A stretch of DNA of 64,000 nucleotides from Flavihumibacter cheonanensis (GTDB lineage Bacteria > Bacteroidota > Bacteroidia > Chitinophagales > Chitinophagaceae). The position numbers and the translations under genes were made by a program. Positions 8,210 through 17,923 of the stretch are shown one piece after another; position 1 is the first letter of the stretch, and each line of letters begins with the position of its first letter. Where the stretch lies: assembly GCF_022352215.1 (NCBI RefSeq), contig NZ_JAKRWF010000003.1, positions 229,854-293,853 on the forward strand. The letters are read 5' to 3'. The notes beneath the pieces are model-generated. The model was not told the origin of the DNA. It saw only the letters and a list, made by a program, of their open reading frames with translations, and searched no databases.

Positions 8210-9091
8210 ATGAAAACAAAAAAAGTATTGGCAATCGGAGAAGCACTGATCGATGCCGTTACTACGGAATTTGTTGAAGACCTTTCTTCAGCCCGCCAGT
8301 TGGATCTAAAACCAGGTGGTAGTCCGGCTAATTTCTGTCGTTTTCTTCACCAGCTGGGTACCCCTGCCCTTTTACATGCAGTATTGGGAGCAGATGGACT
8401 GGGAAAAATCATCCTGAATGATCTTAAAGAAAAAGAAATCGATAGTAGCCTTATCAAAATCAACAAAGACCATGCTACCAGTATGGTAGTGGTAGGTAAA
8501 ACCAAAGGAACACCAGATTTCATTCCCTATCGCGATGCTGATATGCAGATTGGTGCGATCGCTCCCTTTATGTATAAGGAAACCGACCTGTTACATACAA
8601 CTGCTTTCGCCTTGAGCCGGGAACCAGCCCAAACCAATATACTTACTGCCTTACACCTGGCAAACAGGAGTGGAAAACAGATTAGCATCGACTGGAATTA
8701 TTCTCCCAAAATATGGGGACCGGAAAATTTCTCATCCTCTGTTTTTTCAACCTTACTCTCTTTCCAACCGCTGCTGAAATGCAGCCTGGATGATATCGAA
8801 CGATTTACCAACCAAATACAAAGTATTGAATCGGCAAAAGATTTTCTGCATCAGTTTACTGCAAGAGTAACCTGTCTGACTTGTGGAAGTGAAGGGGTAT
8901 GGTATAAAACACCGGAACAGGACTGGCAACATCGGGCTGCAATACCAGTTGAAGTCAAAGACAGCACAGGAGCAGGTGATTCCTTCTGGGCCGGATTTGT
9001 ACACGCATGGTTAACCGAAAACTCATTGGAGGATTGCATACAACTGGCCCTGGATACAGCTGCACGCAGGCTAAAAGGTGAATTGGATTAA
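8210..9091 (+). CDS. PfkB-family carbohydrate kinase, probable fructokinase
   Basis: The 293 residues carry both PfkB signatures: the N-terminal LKPGGSPANFCRFLHQLG and the C-terminal VKDSTGAGDSFWAGF, in which the second Asp is the catalytic base and the glycines form the anion hole. It starts nine bases after the GH100-like gene. Fructose released by the invertase would become fructose-6-phosphate; this substrate is inferred from context. Its last four bases overlap the end of the convergent trehalase gene. Confidence 0.85.
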   Translation: MKTKKVLAIGEALIDAVTTEFVEDLSSARQLDLKPGGSPANFCRFLHQLGTPALLHAVLGADGLGKIILNDLKEKEIDSSLIKINKDHATSMVVVGKTKGTPDFIPYRDADMQIGAIAPFMYKETDLLHTTAFALSREPAQTNILTALHLANRSGKQISIDWNYSPKIWGPENFSSSVFSTLLSFQPLLKCSLDDIERFTNQIQSIESAKDFLHQFTARVTCLTCGSEGVWYKTPEQDWQHRAAIPVEVKDSTGAGDSFWAGFVHAWLTENSLEDCIQLALDTAARRLKGELD

Positions 9092-10683
9092 AGCGGTTGT
9101 TTCAGCCAGGCACTCATTGCAAGGTACACTCCGTTGGTCCATCCAAATCCATCCTGCGCCGCGTATTCACCACCCCCGGCGGATTTGCTGAGATCCATCA
9201 CATTGTATTTTTCCATCATTTTACCGGTTTCCTGGTATACTTTTTCATTGAGCCCGGTCCAGCGCTGTGCAATTTCTTTTGCCAATCCGATCTGTCCGCT
9301 ACGTGCGAGTCCGCGTACTGCCATCCATTGCAGGGGAGCCCAACCGTTAGGAGCATCCCATTGCTCGCCGGTTGTTTGCGTGGTAGTAACTAATCCGCCT
9401 GGCTGCAATAATTGCTCTTTTACAACTATTGCGGCCTGCCTTGCAACCACACTAAGGTAACCCTGCTTATGTGAAAAGAAAACAAAGGGAAAGAGTCCGG
9501 CTGCCGATATCTGTTTGGTAAGTGCCTGCTTTTTGAAATTATAATCCGTATAAAATTGTTGCTCCCGGCTCCAGCAATACTTTTCAATCGCCTGCTGCCT
9601 TTTTTCTGCAGCGGCTGAATATACCATAGAAACAGAATCCTGTCCGGCTACCTTATAGGCACGAGCCAATGCATTTTCAAATCCCACCAATAAGCTGTTC
9701 AGATCCACCGGAATAATATTGGTAGTTTCTATCGTAGAAAGTGTTTTACCATCTGCCAGCCAACGGCTGCTGAAGTCCCAACCACTGGCAGCTCCTGCCC
9801 TCAAATGCGCATATACATTGACTTTAGGTCGGGTGGATTGCTTGGCAGTTTCAACATCCTCGCGATAACTTTCTGGCCGGGGTGTATTGGCTTCATCCCA
9901 GTAGCGGTTGAGCACAGCTTCATCCGGCAGGGAAATCACCCGTTTGAATGCCTGTCCTTTTTTGAGCGTGCTAGCTCCTTCCATCCAATACCTGTATTCT
10001 TTCTCCAGTGCCGGCAGGTACTGCAGCAGGGTTTGATCACCTTTCACCGTAGCCAACAATTCAACCATCATAAAAAAGAAGGGAGGCTGCGAGCGACTCA
10101 GGTAATAGGTTCGGTTTCCATTGGGGATATGTCCATAGGTATTGATCAGGTAAGCAAAATTATCGATCATGTTTTCCATGATTTCAAACTCGCGACTCTC
10201 TTTCAAACCCAGCATAGTAAAATAGGAATCCCAGTAATAGATTTCACGAAATCTGCCACCGGGCACGATATAGGGATGTGGCAGTGGCAGCAGACTCGAG
10301 CCTTTAACAGCAGTATCCGGTTGGCGGCGTAATACTTTCCAGAGATCCTGAATATGAGCTGTAATGGAATGTTGCGGATTGGAACGATAGGCACTTGTTG
10401 TTGAATCAGGTAACACAAAATAATTCCGCACAAATTGAGTCACCGAAAATTTGGTAGCCGGATTTTTTTTGGCCTCGCGAAAGGCCATCATAATTTCATC
10501 CGGATTCATTTTCGGAACAGCATCTACAAAGGTTTTGCCATCCGGAAAGATCCGCGCCAGTTGCACTTCCGTGAATAGTTCACCATACAACTGGTCGGGT
10601 GATTTAGGCAAACTGTCCTGGGCAGTAAGGCCCATCGAAAGCAACAAACCAGTTACTATATTTGTAATCGAACGTACATGCAT
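9088..10683 (-). CDS. treA: periplasmic trehalase (GH37)
   Basis: The 531 residues begin with a signal peptide (IVTGLLLSMGLTAQ). Trehalase signature 1 is PGGRFREIYYWDSYF (about residues 141-155). GAASGWDFSSRW carries the probable general-acid Asp. Signature 2 is QWDAPNGWAPLQW, and GGGEYAAQDGFGWTNG carries the probable catalytic Glu near the C-terminus. The enzyme splits trehalose into two glucoses outside the inner membrane. It follows the GH65 gene after 16 bases on the same strand and overlaps the convergent kinase gene by four bases. Confidence 0.93.
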   Translation of the reverse strand: MHVRSITNIVTGLLLSMGLTAQDSLPKSPDQLYGELFTEVQLARIFPDGKTFVDAVPKMNPDEIMMAFREAKKNPATKFSVTQFVRNYFVLPDSTTSAYRSNPQHSITAHIQDLWKVLRRQPDTAVKGSSLLPLPHPYIVPGGRFREIYYWDSYFTMLGLKESREFEIMENMIDNFAYLINTYGHIPNGNRTYYLSRSQPPFFFMMVELLATVKGDQTLLQYLPALEKEYRYWMEGASTLKKGQAFKRVISLPDEAVLNRYWDEANTPRPESYREDVETAKQSTRPKVNVYAHLRAGAASGWDFSSRWLADGKTLSTIETTNIIPVDLNSLLVGFENALARAYKVAGQDSVSMVYSAAAEKRQQAIEKYCWSREQQFYTDYNFKKQALTKQISAAGLFPFVFFSHKQGYLSVVARQAAIVVKEQLLQPGGLVTTTQTTGEQWDAPNGWAPLQWMAVRGLARSGQIGLAKEIAQRWTGLNEKVYQETGKMMEKYNVMDLSKSAGGGEYAAQDGFGWTNGVYLAMSAWLKQPL

Positions 10684-10699
10684 AAGCGATTTTTTTCTC

Positions 10700-12745
10700 T
10701 TATTGTACCGTATAAGTTTTTCTATCTGGTCCTACCCCTGTAATGGTCAGTTTTTTCCAATTAGCTGGCAGCACCGATTTAATTTGCACAATACCTTTTG
10801 GTGTGATTTCCAATCCGCCGAAACCCATCAATACACTCTGTACCACTCCGCCTGCACCGGTTGCAAAATAGGGATTGGTACCCCCCTTGGTTTCTGCAAT
10901 CACCCGGAAAGGCGGATTCAGATTGGGCAGGTAGGAATCTTTGAACCAGTGTGCTGCTTTCTCTTTATCACCCAGCCTTGCATAAAGGGTCGTGAAGACA
11001 GCCTGGGTCATAGCAGGCGTACCCTCATCCGGCACCCGGGTTTCGTAATATTCCAGGTCTTTTCGAATCTGTTTAGGGTCGGTAATTTCTTTCAACGGAT
11101 AGGAAAGCAGGTTGACATCCGCCTGCTTAATCCCTTCCCCCTTATACGTAGCGTGTTCCTGTGTAACGCCATCGGGCATTTTCAAAATTGGGATATTATC
11201 AGCCACCAGGGCCCAATCAGCATTGGGTTGAATGCCCAATAACCGGGCCGCTTCTGTTGCAAAGCGCAGATTGGCTTTTGCGGCAGCATTGGTGAACGCA
11301 TTGTTATCTACATTTTCGGCCCATTCATCAGCAGCCACTACATTTTTGATATCATACCTTCCCGGACCATTTCTCTCGACTCTGCTGGCCCAGAAATCAG
11401 CTGTTTCAGCCAGAATAGGATAACCCCTTTCCAGCAACCAGGTTTTATCCTGGGTAACGCAATAATAATTCCAGGCAGCAATGGCCACACAGGCAGTAAT
11501 ATGATGTTCAAAAGGTCCACTCAGCGCCCATACGGGCGTTTCCTCTACACCTGAATCAGCACTCTCCCAGGGGAACATGGCGCCCTTAAATCCCTTGGAG
11601 AAAGCATTTCTGCGGGCTGCGGGTAGTCGCTGGTACCGATATTCAACCAGGCTCTTTGCAATTCCCGGCTGCAATACCAGCAAACCGGGATACATCCAAA
11701 GTTCTGTATCCCAGAATACATGGCCATTGTATCCTAAACCAGACAAACCCATCGGTGAAGGTGAATAAGCAGTTCCTTCCCTGGTAAAGGAATACAGGTG
11801 ATACAACATGCTGTGAATATCCTGTTGTGCCTGTGGATCACCTTCAATGATAATATCCGATTTCCAGAGTTCTTTCCAGGCGGCTTCATGAAATTTCAGG
11901 AGACGATCACGTCCTTCCAGTTTGGCATATACTGTAAGGCGTTCTGCTTCATTTAACGGATCATCATGATGTGCAGATGTGATAGAAGAACCAGCAATAG
12001 CAAAGCGATAAGGTTTATTGGCTGTGAGTTCCTTGCTGAATTTCATCAGGTGGCGATTGTTATCCCACATTTCATGAATAACGCGCGGCTCATGACCATG
12101 TTCTTCTTCGAAAAGAAAGGTATTGGAGGCGCAGAGCTGCAGTTTGCCGGTAGGACTCTTAGCTGTTGAACTCAATAAGCTCAGCACTACATGCGGGCGA
12201 TCGATTTCATTGTAGTAATTCTGCACATCCCGCAAGGCATCAGGCGCTTCCATAATGCTGGCTGCTCGGACACTTATGTTTTTCTTAGGCAGGATTTGGA
12301 TATCCATCAACACGGTATAAGGCAAGTGACGTAATGCATAATAGGAATATTGCACCTGGGCTTTATCTGCATAGTCGAAACTAACCGTGAAAGCAGCTTT
12401 CTGCATGTCCAGGCTCTGTGTAAAATTGGAAACCTGGCGGTAATCCATGAGTTTTCCATCAATCTCGAGGGAACTGTTCAGTAGGTTAAAACTGCGTAAA
12501 AAATTACTCACTCTGCCTCTGCCATATTGATCCCAGGCACCAGCCAGTACTACTTCCTGCACAGTAAAGGGGGAAGGAGCAGACACGATGCCGATCATAC
12601 CATTGGCGACCGTGATACCGTAGTAATTGTCGCGGGAAGGGTTTACCGCAGTTATTTTCCAGGGGTCAATTGATTGAGCCAATACACCCAAACAACTGGC
12701 AAAACAAACTGTTATCAATAAAGAGTTGATAAATACTTTCTTCAT
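10700..12745 (-). CDS. exported GH65-family alpha-glucoside hydrolase or phosphorylase
   Basis: The 681 residues begin with an export signal (NSLLITVCFASCLGVLAQS). GH65 landmarks follow the usual order: an N-terminal beta-sandwich (NYYGITVANGMIGIVSA), a linker helix, and the barrel with GHVFWDTELWMYPGLL and FPWESADSGVEETP. AADEWAENVDNNAFTN contains the expected general-acid Glu. GH65 phosphorylases act in the cytoplasm. An exported form resembles the Flavobacterium johnsoniae hydrolase FjGH65A, which cleaves alpha-1,2-glucosides such as kojibiose, so hydrolysis is more likely here. The linkage cannot be read from sequence alone. Confidence 0.85.
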   Translation of the reverse strand: MKKVFINSLLITVCFASCLGVLAQSIDPWKITAVNPSRDNYYGITVANGMIGIVSAPSPFTVQEVVLAGAWDQYGRGRVSNFLRSFNLLNSSLEIDGKLMDYRQVSNFTQSLDMQKAAFTVSFDYADKAQVQYSYYALRHLPYTVLMDIQILPKKNISVRAASIMEAPDALRDVQNYYNEIDRPHVVLSLLSSTAKSPTGKLQLCASNTFLFEEEHGHEPRVIHEMWDNNRHLMKFSKELTANKPYRFAIAGSSITSAHHDDPLNEAERLTVYAKLEGRDRLLKFHEAAWKELWKSDIIIEGDPQAQQDIHSMLYHLYSFTREGTAYSPSPMGLSGLGYNGHVFWDTELWMYPGLLVLQPGIAKSLVEYRYQRLPAARRNAFSKGFKGAMFPWESADSGVEETPVWALSGPFEHHITACVAIAAWNYYCVTQDKTWLLERGYPILAETADFWASRVERNGPGRYDIKNVVAADEWAENVDNNAFTNAAAKANLRFATEAARLLGIQPNADWALVADNIPILKMPDGVTQEHATYKGEGIKQADVNLLSYPLKEITDPKQIRKDLEYYETRVPDEGTPAMTQAVFTTLYARLGDKEKAAHWFKDSYLPNLNPPFRVIAETKGGTNPYFATGAGGVVQSVLMGFGGLEITPKGIVQIKSVLPANWKKLTITGVGPDRKTYTVQ

Positions 12746-12809
12746 AGTTGCAATGATTTTGAGACCAGCTTATTAAATTTACCAACACTATTGCAAGTAA
12801 CCACCAATT

Positions 12810-13715
12810 ATGTTAAAAGGCCGGAAGTTTATCATTATTTTATTATTGGGAATCACCGGCCTGGTTCTGCTCAGCTCTGTATCTGTTCCTATTCAATTTA
12901 GCAGTAAAGCGAAAGTACCCTATTCACTGGATCGTACAATGGATCAGTTTCGCTCCACCGAGCAGCTTGCAAAATGGTTTCTCCAAAAAAGCGATGAAGA
13001 TAAGGTAGAAGTGATTAGTTCGAAACCTGGTACGATCGAAATGGAAGTAGAAACAGAAGAAATGAGCAGGGAGTACAGTATTCATATTTCAGCAGACCCT
13101 GCCAACAGGAAACATTGCATTGTTGATCTGTCTGTGTATCGCACCATCTGGAAACGCTGGTTTGATCCGGATCCAACAGATGAATTGATGGTAGCCAGCC
13201 TCAAAGAGCTGGAAGCTTTCACCAATGATACACAACGTTTTTATGGATATGCCATCAATAAGGAACAAATTACGGATAGCTGTTACCTGTTTATGACTGC
13301 GCATGTGACCGATAGCACCAAAGCGATGGTTACCAAACAACTCTTTGACAGCCTCACCCATTACATCCAGATAAAGGAACAGGACTGGCATGGGCGACGC
13401 ATTTTTTATGAGCAACCCGGCGATAGTGCTCAACTCAATATCTTCACCGGAACTGTAGTAACCTGTTCCCTGCCCACCAGTGCTGCTTTGGGCATTGGTC
13501 AGAAAAAACTTCCATCCGGTAAACAACAACTCACCGCCGTGTATGAAGGCCCGTATAAAGATATCCACCTCGTTTATAAAGCAATGGATCAATACAGGAA
13601 AGACTATTCCCTGGTGGGACTCATGTTACCCTTCGAAGACTTTCTTTCCCCCGGATATGGTTATGCGCCGGATGAACTAGTGCGGATAAAAGTTTGTTAC
13701 CCTATTTTGCAATAA
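12810..13715 (+). CDS. membrane-anchored GyrI-like / SRPBCC-like protein, copy 1
   Basis: This is a 301-residue protein with an N-terminal membrane segment (FIIILLLGITGLVLLSS). The middle (VPYSLDRTMDQFRSTEQLAKWF) looks like a polyketide-cyclase/START-like fold. The C-terminal ~100 residues (QLTAVYEGPYKDIHLVYKAM, then LPFEDFLSPGYG) look like the GyrI/effector-binding fold. That fold normally binds small ligands in the cytoplasm; an anchored form is unusual. Its tandem paralogue begins three bases after its stop. Function unknown. Confidence 0.7.
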   Translation: MLKGRKFIIILLLGITGLVLLSSVSVPIQFSSKAKVPYSLDRTMDQFRSTEQLAKWFLQKSDEDKVEVISSKPGTIEMEVETEEMSREYSIHISADPANRKHCIVDLSVYRTIWKRWFDPDPTDELMVASLKELEAFTNDTQRFYGYAINKEQITDSCYLFMTAHVTDSTKAMVTKQLFDSLTHYIQIKEQDWHGRRIFYEQPGDSAQLNIFTGTVVTCSLPTSAALGIGQKKLPSGKQQLTAVYEGPYKDIHLVYKAMDQYRKDYSLVGLMLPFEDFLSPGYGYAPDELVRIKVCYPILQ

Positions 13716-13718
13716 TCT

Positions 13719-14603
13719 ATGAAGCATATAACGAAACTCTTTCTTGTGTTAACCTTATTGGCAGGGGGTAGTATTGTTTGGTTACTAAACAGTAAAAAAA
13801 CCAACACCACCACCATTAAGAGTCCACTATTTGCAGATAAAACCACTCTTGAATTTAGAAAAACTGAAAACTGGTTAAAATGGATGGGTGATTCCTCGCT
13901 GACCCTGGAAGAACTGACACCTTATTCCTATAAAGCCCAATTGAAATCTGCCGGGCATCAGCCACTTCTTTTTTTATTAAAGGTTGTTCCTGAGACCAAC
14001 CAGCCTAACAAAAGCCTGATCCAGTTAGTTTATACAGATAAGCGATGGAATTCTTTACTGGGTAATACTCCGGCTCCATTAAAAACACTCGCTTTAGCAC
14101 TCGACTCTTTTTTCAACAATACAGAATCATTTTACGGAATCAGTATTGAGCGAACTGAGGTAACTGATACAACATTTCTGTTTAAATCGATCCGGGTTCC
14201 CAAAAAAGAACTGATGGAAAAACTTAACCAGGTGTACGATAGCCTGGCTGCTTATGCAGCTGCTGAAGCACTGGACTACAGAGGTTACCGTATACTGAAT
14301 CTTCAGCAACCCGATAGCAGCCATTTCCAGTTGAATGCCAGTATTTCTATCCATCGTCCACTAAAAAACAAATTACCTCAGGGCATTGAATTCAAACAAA
14401 TGCCCTACAAGAAAAATCTCCTGGTAGCTCATTATCAAGGTCCATTCAATAATTATAGAAAGGCACTGTACGCTTTGGAGCAGTATAAAGCTGATTATGG
14501 ACTGGTCAATATGGCCATCCCTTATATTGCCTTACCAAAAGACTTATTGCTCATATCTGATAGTCAGCAGGTGAAGCTGGAAGTATTCTATCCTTATTTC
14601 TGA
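13719..14603 (+). CDS. membrane-anchored GyrI-like / SRPBCC-like protein, copy 2
   Basis: This 294-residue paralogue of the preceding gene has the same layout. There is an N-terminal membrane segment (LFLVLTLLAGGSIVWLL), a START-like middle (LEFRKTENWLKWMGDSSLTLEEL), and a GyrI-like end (LLVAHYQGPFNNYRKALYAL then MAIPYIALPKDL). Sequence identity with copy 1 is modest by eye, so the duplication is old. Its last ten bases overlap the end of the convergent FG-GAP gene. Function unknown. Confidence 0.68.
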   Translation: MKHITKLFLVLTLLAGGSIVWLLNSKKTNTTTIKSPLFADKTTLEFRKTENWLKWMGDSSLTLEELTPYSYKAQLKSAGHQPLLFLLKVVPETNQPNKSLIQLVYTDKRWNSLLGNTPAPLKTLALALDSFFNNTESFYGISIERTEVTDTTFLFKSIRVPKKELMEKLNQVYDSLAAYAAAEALDYRGYRILNLQQPDSSHFQLNASISIHRPLKNKLPQGIEFKQMPYKKNLLVAHYQGPFNNYRKALYALEQYKADYGLVNMAIPYIALPKDLLLISDSQQVKLEVFYPYF

Positions 14604-17600
14604 TTCAGTCCATTTATCCGGAACAGTCCTAAACTGTCGTTATTCCTTACTGTTAGGATTAGCTGCTCTTTGTTCAGTTCAATAGGAGCGAATTTTCGGA
14701 TTTCTCCCGTAACCTTAGTGGTCCAGGGCAGATACCTGAAATCATTTCCATTTTCATTAAGCAGAACCGCTGCCTCACCTGCATCATTGCGACCCATCTG
14801 TATGGAGTTTGCATAAAAATTGGGCCCTACCAACAGATCCATCCACCCATCGCCGTTTACATCTACCAATTCTGTAGAACGATACGGGCTCAATTGAACT
14901 TCCCAGGGGAATGCATGCCATTCAAATTGCCAGTTACCTTTATTGATGAGGTAACCACTGGCAAAATCATCTGCCGTAAACAACTTCGCTTCCTTAAGTT
15001 TGGCAGGTTCAATAATATCACCAAGTGATGCTTTAGCAAAATCGCCTGCATAAAGAAATTTTTTCTTCAGGTAAGGAAGCTGTTTTTCAAGTTCCATTTT
15101 ATTGGCAAAGAGATGCTCTTTTTCTTTGATATAATAGGTAAGCAATTGTTCTCTTTTACCATTGCCATCAAAATCATTCACGTATAACCGAACCGGCTTC
15201 CCATTCTCAGGTTTAAGGCGATTGTTATACCCCTGATTTCCTGCAATTAAATCAGGTAACCCATCTTTATTAATATCCACAGGCACCAGAAAATTCCACC
15301 ATCCTTTTGCGGGATGAAGGATTTTTATACTGAATTTCCCCATTTTGTTTTCCAACATCGTCAAGGGGCCCCATTCCAATGCTAGCAATAAGTCAACATC
15401 GCCATCTCCATCCATATCATACCAGTTGGCATTTTTCACAAAACCCAGCAGCCCATTTTCAGGTGCCCTTGTGGCGGTTTGATCAATGAAACGCCCTTTA
15501 CCATCATTCACCAGAAAATAGGATGGTGGAACTTTTCCATATTCATAAGGAACTGCTCTGGCTCCAATGAAAAGATCCGGAATACCATCGCCGGAGAAAT
15601 CCGCCGCTTTTATACAGGAAGCGGTTAAGAGTACTGAATTAGGAAATGCATCCGGAGACAGTGTTAATATACCGGCTCCATTATTCAGGTAGGCGCGAGG
15701 CAGCAGTTTTGAATCCTTACCATAATATTCATTTCCCCCGGAAGCGGTCAACAGATCAGGGTATCCATCCTGGTTGATGTCAAGCCATATGGCATCTACT
15801 TCTTCATACATATTATCAGCTTCCAGCGCAGGCTGTAGCAATTCAGCAAAAGTTCCATTCTTCGATTGCACCACAACTTTTGCTTTTTTTCCTTTGGAGG
15901 ATCCCATGAAAAAATCAGCTTTCCCATCTCCATTTATATCCGCAACGGCCAATGCGGGACCCTCAGTTGATAACATGAAAGGAATTAAAGGTTCCCGATT
16001 GAATTCCACGAACGGATTTTCTTTGTGTGCAATTTTAAGCATAGCCGTTTGTGAAAGATCAAGCGCATTGACCGTGGCATGTTCCTTCAAATGTGCCTGC
16101 TTATCAAAATGAGGTAACCCATGCTGATATACCAGACTTGTACGTGTATTGAAAGAAATTGAATCCAGTTTAAAATACGTTTGATCAGGCCAGATAATCA
16201 ATACAGAATCCGGACGAATATTTCCCAAACCGAGATGCAGGTACTGCTCCATAGATGACTGAAAACCGCGCACCGGATATTTTTCATAATACAGCCTGGT
16301 TGTATCTGCACATACCAACACGGTAGTTCCTATCGCATTAAGATTATCAGCAGGACCTCTTAATTCCAGTTGCATATAACTGGATGAATCTGCAGCCAGC
16401 TGGTTATTGCGATACACAAATGCCGGATCATCAATATTATTTGTTACAATATCCAGATCGCCATCATTGTCCAAATCAACTACAACCGCACCATTTGAAA
16501 AGCTTTTCTGATTTTTACTGACAGCGAAAGCAGCTTCTGAAAACTGAAAATCCCCCTGGTTACGAAAGAATGCATTGGGCAATTTGATTTGAGGAAATTG
16601 CTCCACCAGGCCCATGTCTTCTTTTTTCAATTCAGCCTTCCGAATTTTATCCTGGAAATTATCATTGGTAATAAAATTGACATAGTCAATATCATTTAAT
16701 CTTCTCGGTATTCCATTGGAGATAAACAGATCTTTATGTCCATCATTGTCAAAATCTGCCCATATCGGAGCCCAGGACCAGTCGGTTGCTGCAATCCCAG
16801 CATACAGTCCAAGTTCCTTGAAATGGCCAGAAAAATTATTTTGCTGCAGGTTATTGCGCGTATACTGATAATGGTAACCATAACCGATCTTCATCATGAA
16901 GAGATTGTATTCATCTTCTCCCAGGGATCGTTTTAGTATTTCAGGATCTGCAGGCAGCATATCCACAGATATAATATCGGGCAGACCGTCATTATTTACA
17001 TCTCCCGCATCCACTCCCATGGAGAACTGGCTGCAATGTTGTGTGCGACTGGTCAGCTCCTCTCTGAAACTACCGTCTTTGTTGTTTATATAGAGATAGT
17101 CGTTCTCATGAAAATCATTACCAATATACAGATCCGGCCAGCCATCTGCATTCAGATCACTCACAACTATCCCCAATCCATAACCGATAACTGAGCTCTG
17201 AATACCTGTCTCTTTCGTTTTATTAATGAATCTTCCTTTATCATTTACAAAAAACCTATCTCCTGACTGCTCATGATAGGTGTTCAAAAAACGGTCTCTT
17301 TTACCAAATGTTCCATTATGGTGAATGGAATGATTCAGTAAAAAACAATCAAGATCACCATCCAGATCATAATCAAAAAAACTGGCCTGGGTACTAAAAC
17401 CGGAGAAAGCCAATCCATATGTGCTGGCCTCGTCCTTGTAATATGGTACACCATCTTTAACCCCCTGGCAAATCAGTAACTGATTACCCGCTTTCAAATT
17501 TTCAAATCCGGAAACCCTGCAAACATATATATCCAGCAGTCCGTCATTATTAATATCAACTACAGAAACACCAGTAGACCAACCTTTATCATTCGGGAGC

Positions 17601-17911
17601 TGCGCCTGTGTGGTTACATCAATGAATTTAAAATCCCCTTTATTAAGATACATGCGATTTTGTTCCTGGTTGGAAGCAAAAAACAAATCAATCAGACCAT
17701 CCTGGTTAAAATCACCTGCACCTACCCCTGCACCGTTGTAGAAATACATGTATTTAAACATGTTAAAATCAGCTGTAGCAGTCAACCGGTTGGCAAAATC
17801 AATTCCTGTCTTTTCTGAAGAAAGCAATTCAAACTGATCTTTGTTGGCTGTATCAACACAACCAAACAGAACAAGCACTAACCAACCAACTATATAAACA
17901 CTGTTTTTCAT
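14594..17911 (-). CDS. FG-GAP/VCBS-repeat lipoprotein with ASPIC/UnbV domain, copy A
   Basis: This 1105-residue exported lipoprotein has the lipobox VLVLFGC. Repeated calcium-binding loops of the form DxNxDGxxD (DFNQDGLIDLFF, DINNDGLLDIYV, DLNADGWPDLYI, DVNNDGLPDIIS) indicate a seven-bladed-propeller type fold. In the middle, YYEKYPVRGFQSSMEQYLHL followed by GLGNIRPDSVLIIWPD is an ASPIC/UnbV segment, after which more FG-GAP loops follow. Such CRTAC1-like proteins often accompany SusCD pairs in Bacteroidota and are presumed surface glycan-binding or accessory proteins. It lies 12 bases after copy B in the susC-susD operon. Confidence 0.88.
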   Translation of the reverse strand: MKNSVYIVGWLVLVLFGCVDTANKDQFELLSSEKTGIDFANRLTATADFNMFKYMYFYNGAGVGAGDFNQDGLIDLFFASNQEQNRMYLNKGDFKFIDVTTQAQLPNDKGWSTGVSVVDINNDGLLDIYVCRVSGFENLKAGNQLLICQGVKDGVPYYKDEASTYGLAFSGFSTQASFFDYDLDGDLDCFLLNHSIHHNGTFGKRDRFLNTYHEQSGDRFFVNDKGRFINKTKETGIQSSVIGYGLGIVVSDLNADGWPDLYIGNDFHENDYLYINNKDGSFREELTSRTQHCSQFSMGVDAGDVNNDGLPDIISVDMLPADPEILKRSLGEDEYNLFMMKIGYGYHYQYTRNNLQQNNFSGHFKELGLYAGIAATDWSWAPIWADFDNDGHKDLFISNGIPRRLNDIDYVNFITNDNFQDKIRKAELKKEDMGLVEQFPQIKLPNAFFRNQGDFQFSEAAFAVSKNQKSFSNGAVVVDLDNDGDLDIVTNNIDDPAFVYRNNQLAADSSSYMQLELRGPADNLNAIGTTVLVCADTTRLYYEKYPVRGFQSSMEQYLHLGLGNIRPDSVLIIWPDQTYFKLDSISFNTRTSLVYQHGLPHFDKQAHLKEHATVNALDLSQTAMLKIAHKENPFVEFNREPLIPFMLSTEGPALAVADINGDGKADFFMGSSKGKKAKVVVQSKNGTFAELLQPALEADNMYEEVDAIWLDINQDGYPDLLTASGGNEYYGKDSKLLPRAYLNNGAGILTLSPDAFPNSVLLTASCIKAADFSGDGIPDLFIGARAVPYEYGKVPPSYFLVNDGKGRFIDQTATRAPENGLLGFVKNANWYDMDGDGDVDLLLALEWGPLTMLENKMGKFSIKILHPAKGWWNFLVPVDINKDGLPDLIAGNQGYNNRLKPENGKPVRLYVNDFDGNGKREQLLTYYIKEKEHLFANKMELEKQLPYLKKKFLYAGDFAKASLGDIIEPAKLKEAKLFTADDFASGYLINKGNWQFEWHAFPWEVQLSPYRSTELVDVNGDGWMDLLVGPNFYANSIQMGRNDAGEAAVLLNENGNDFRYLPWTTKVTGEIRKFAPIELNKEQLILTVRNNDSLGLFRINGLNQK

Positions 17912-17923
17912 TGATACCTCTAC

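Noticed and set aside
9088-12745. Trehalase and GH65 genes as part of the susC operon.
   Set aside because: Two plus-strand genes separate them from the FG-GAP genes, so one transcript is not possible; a functional link remains only inference.
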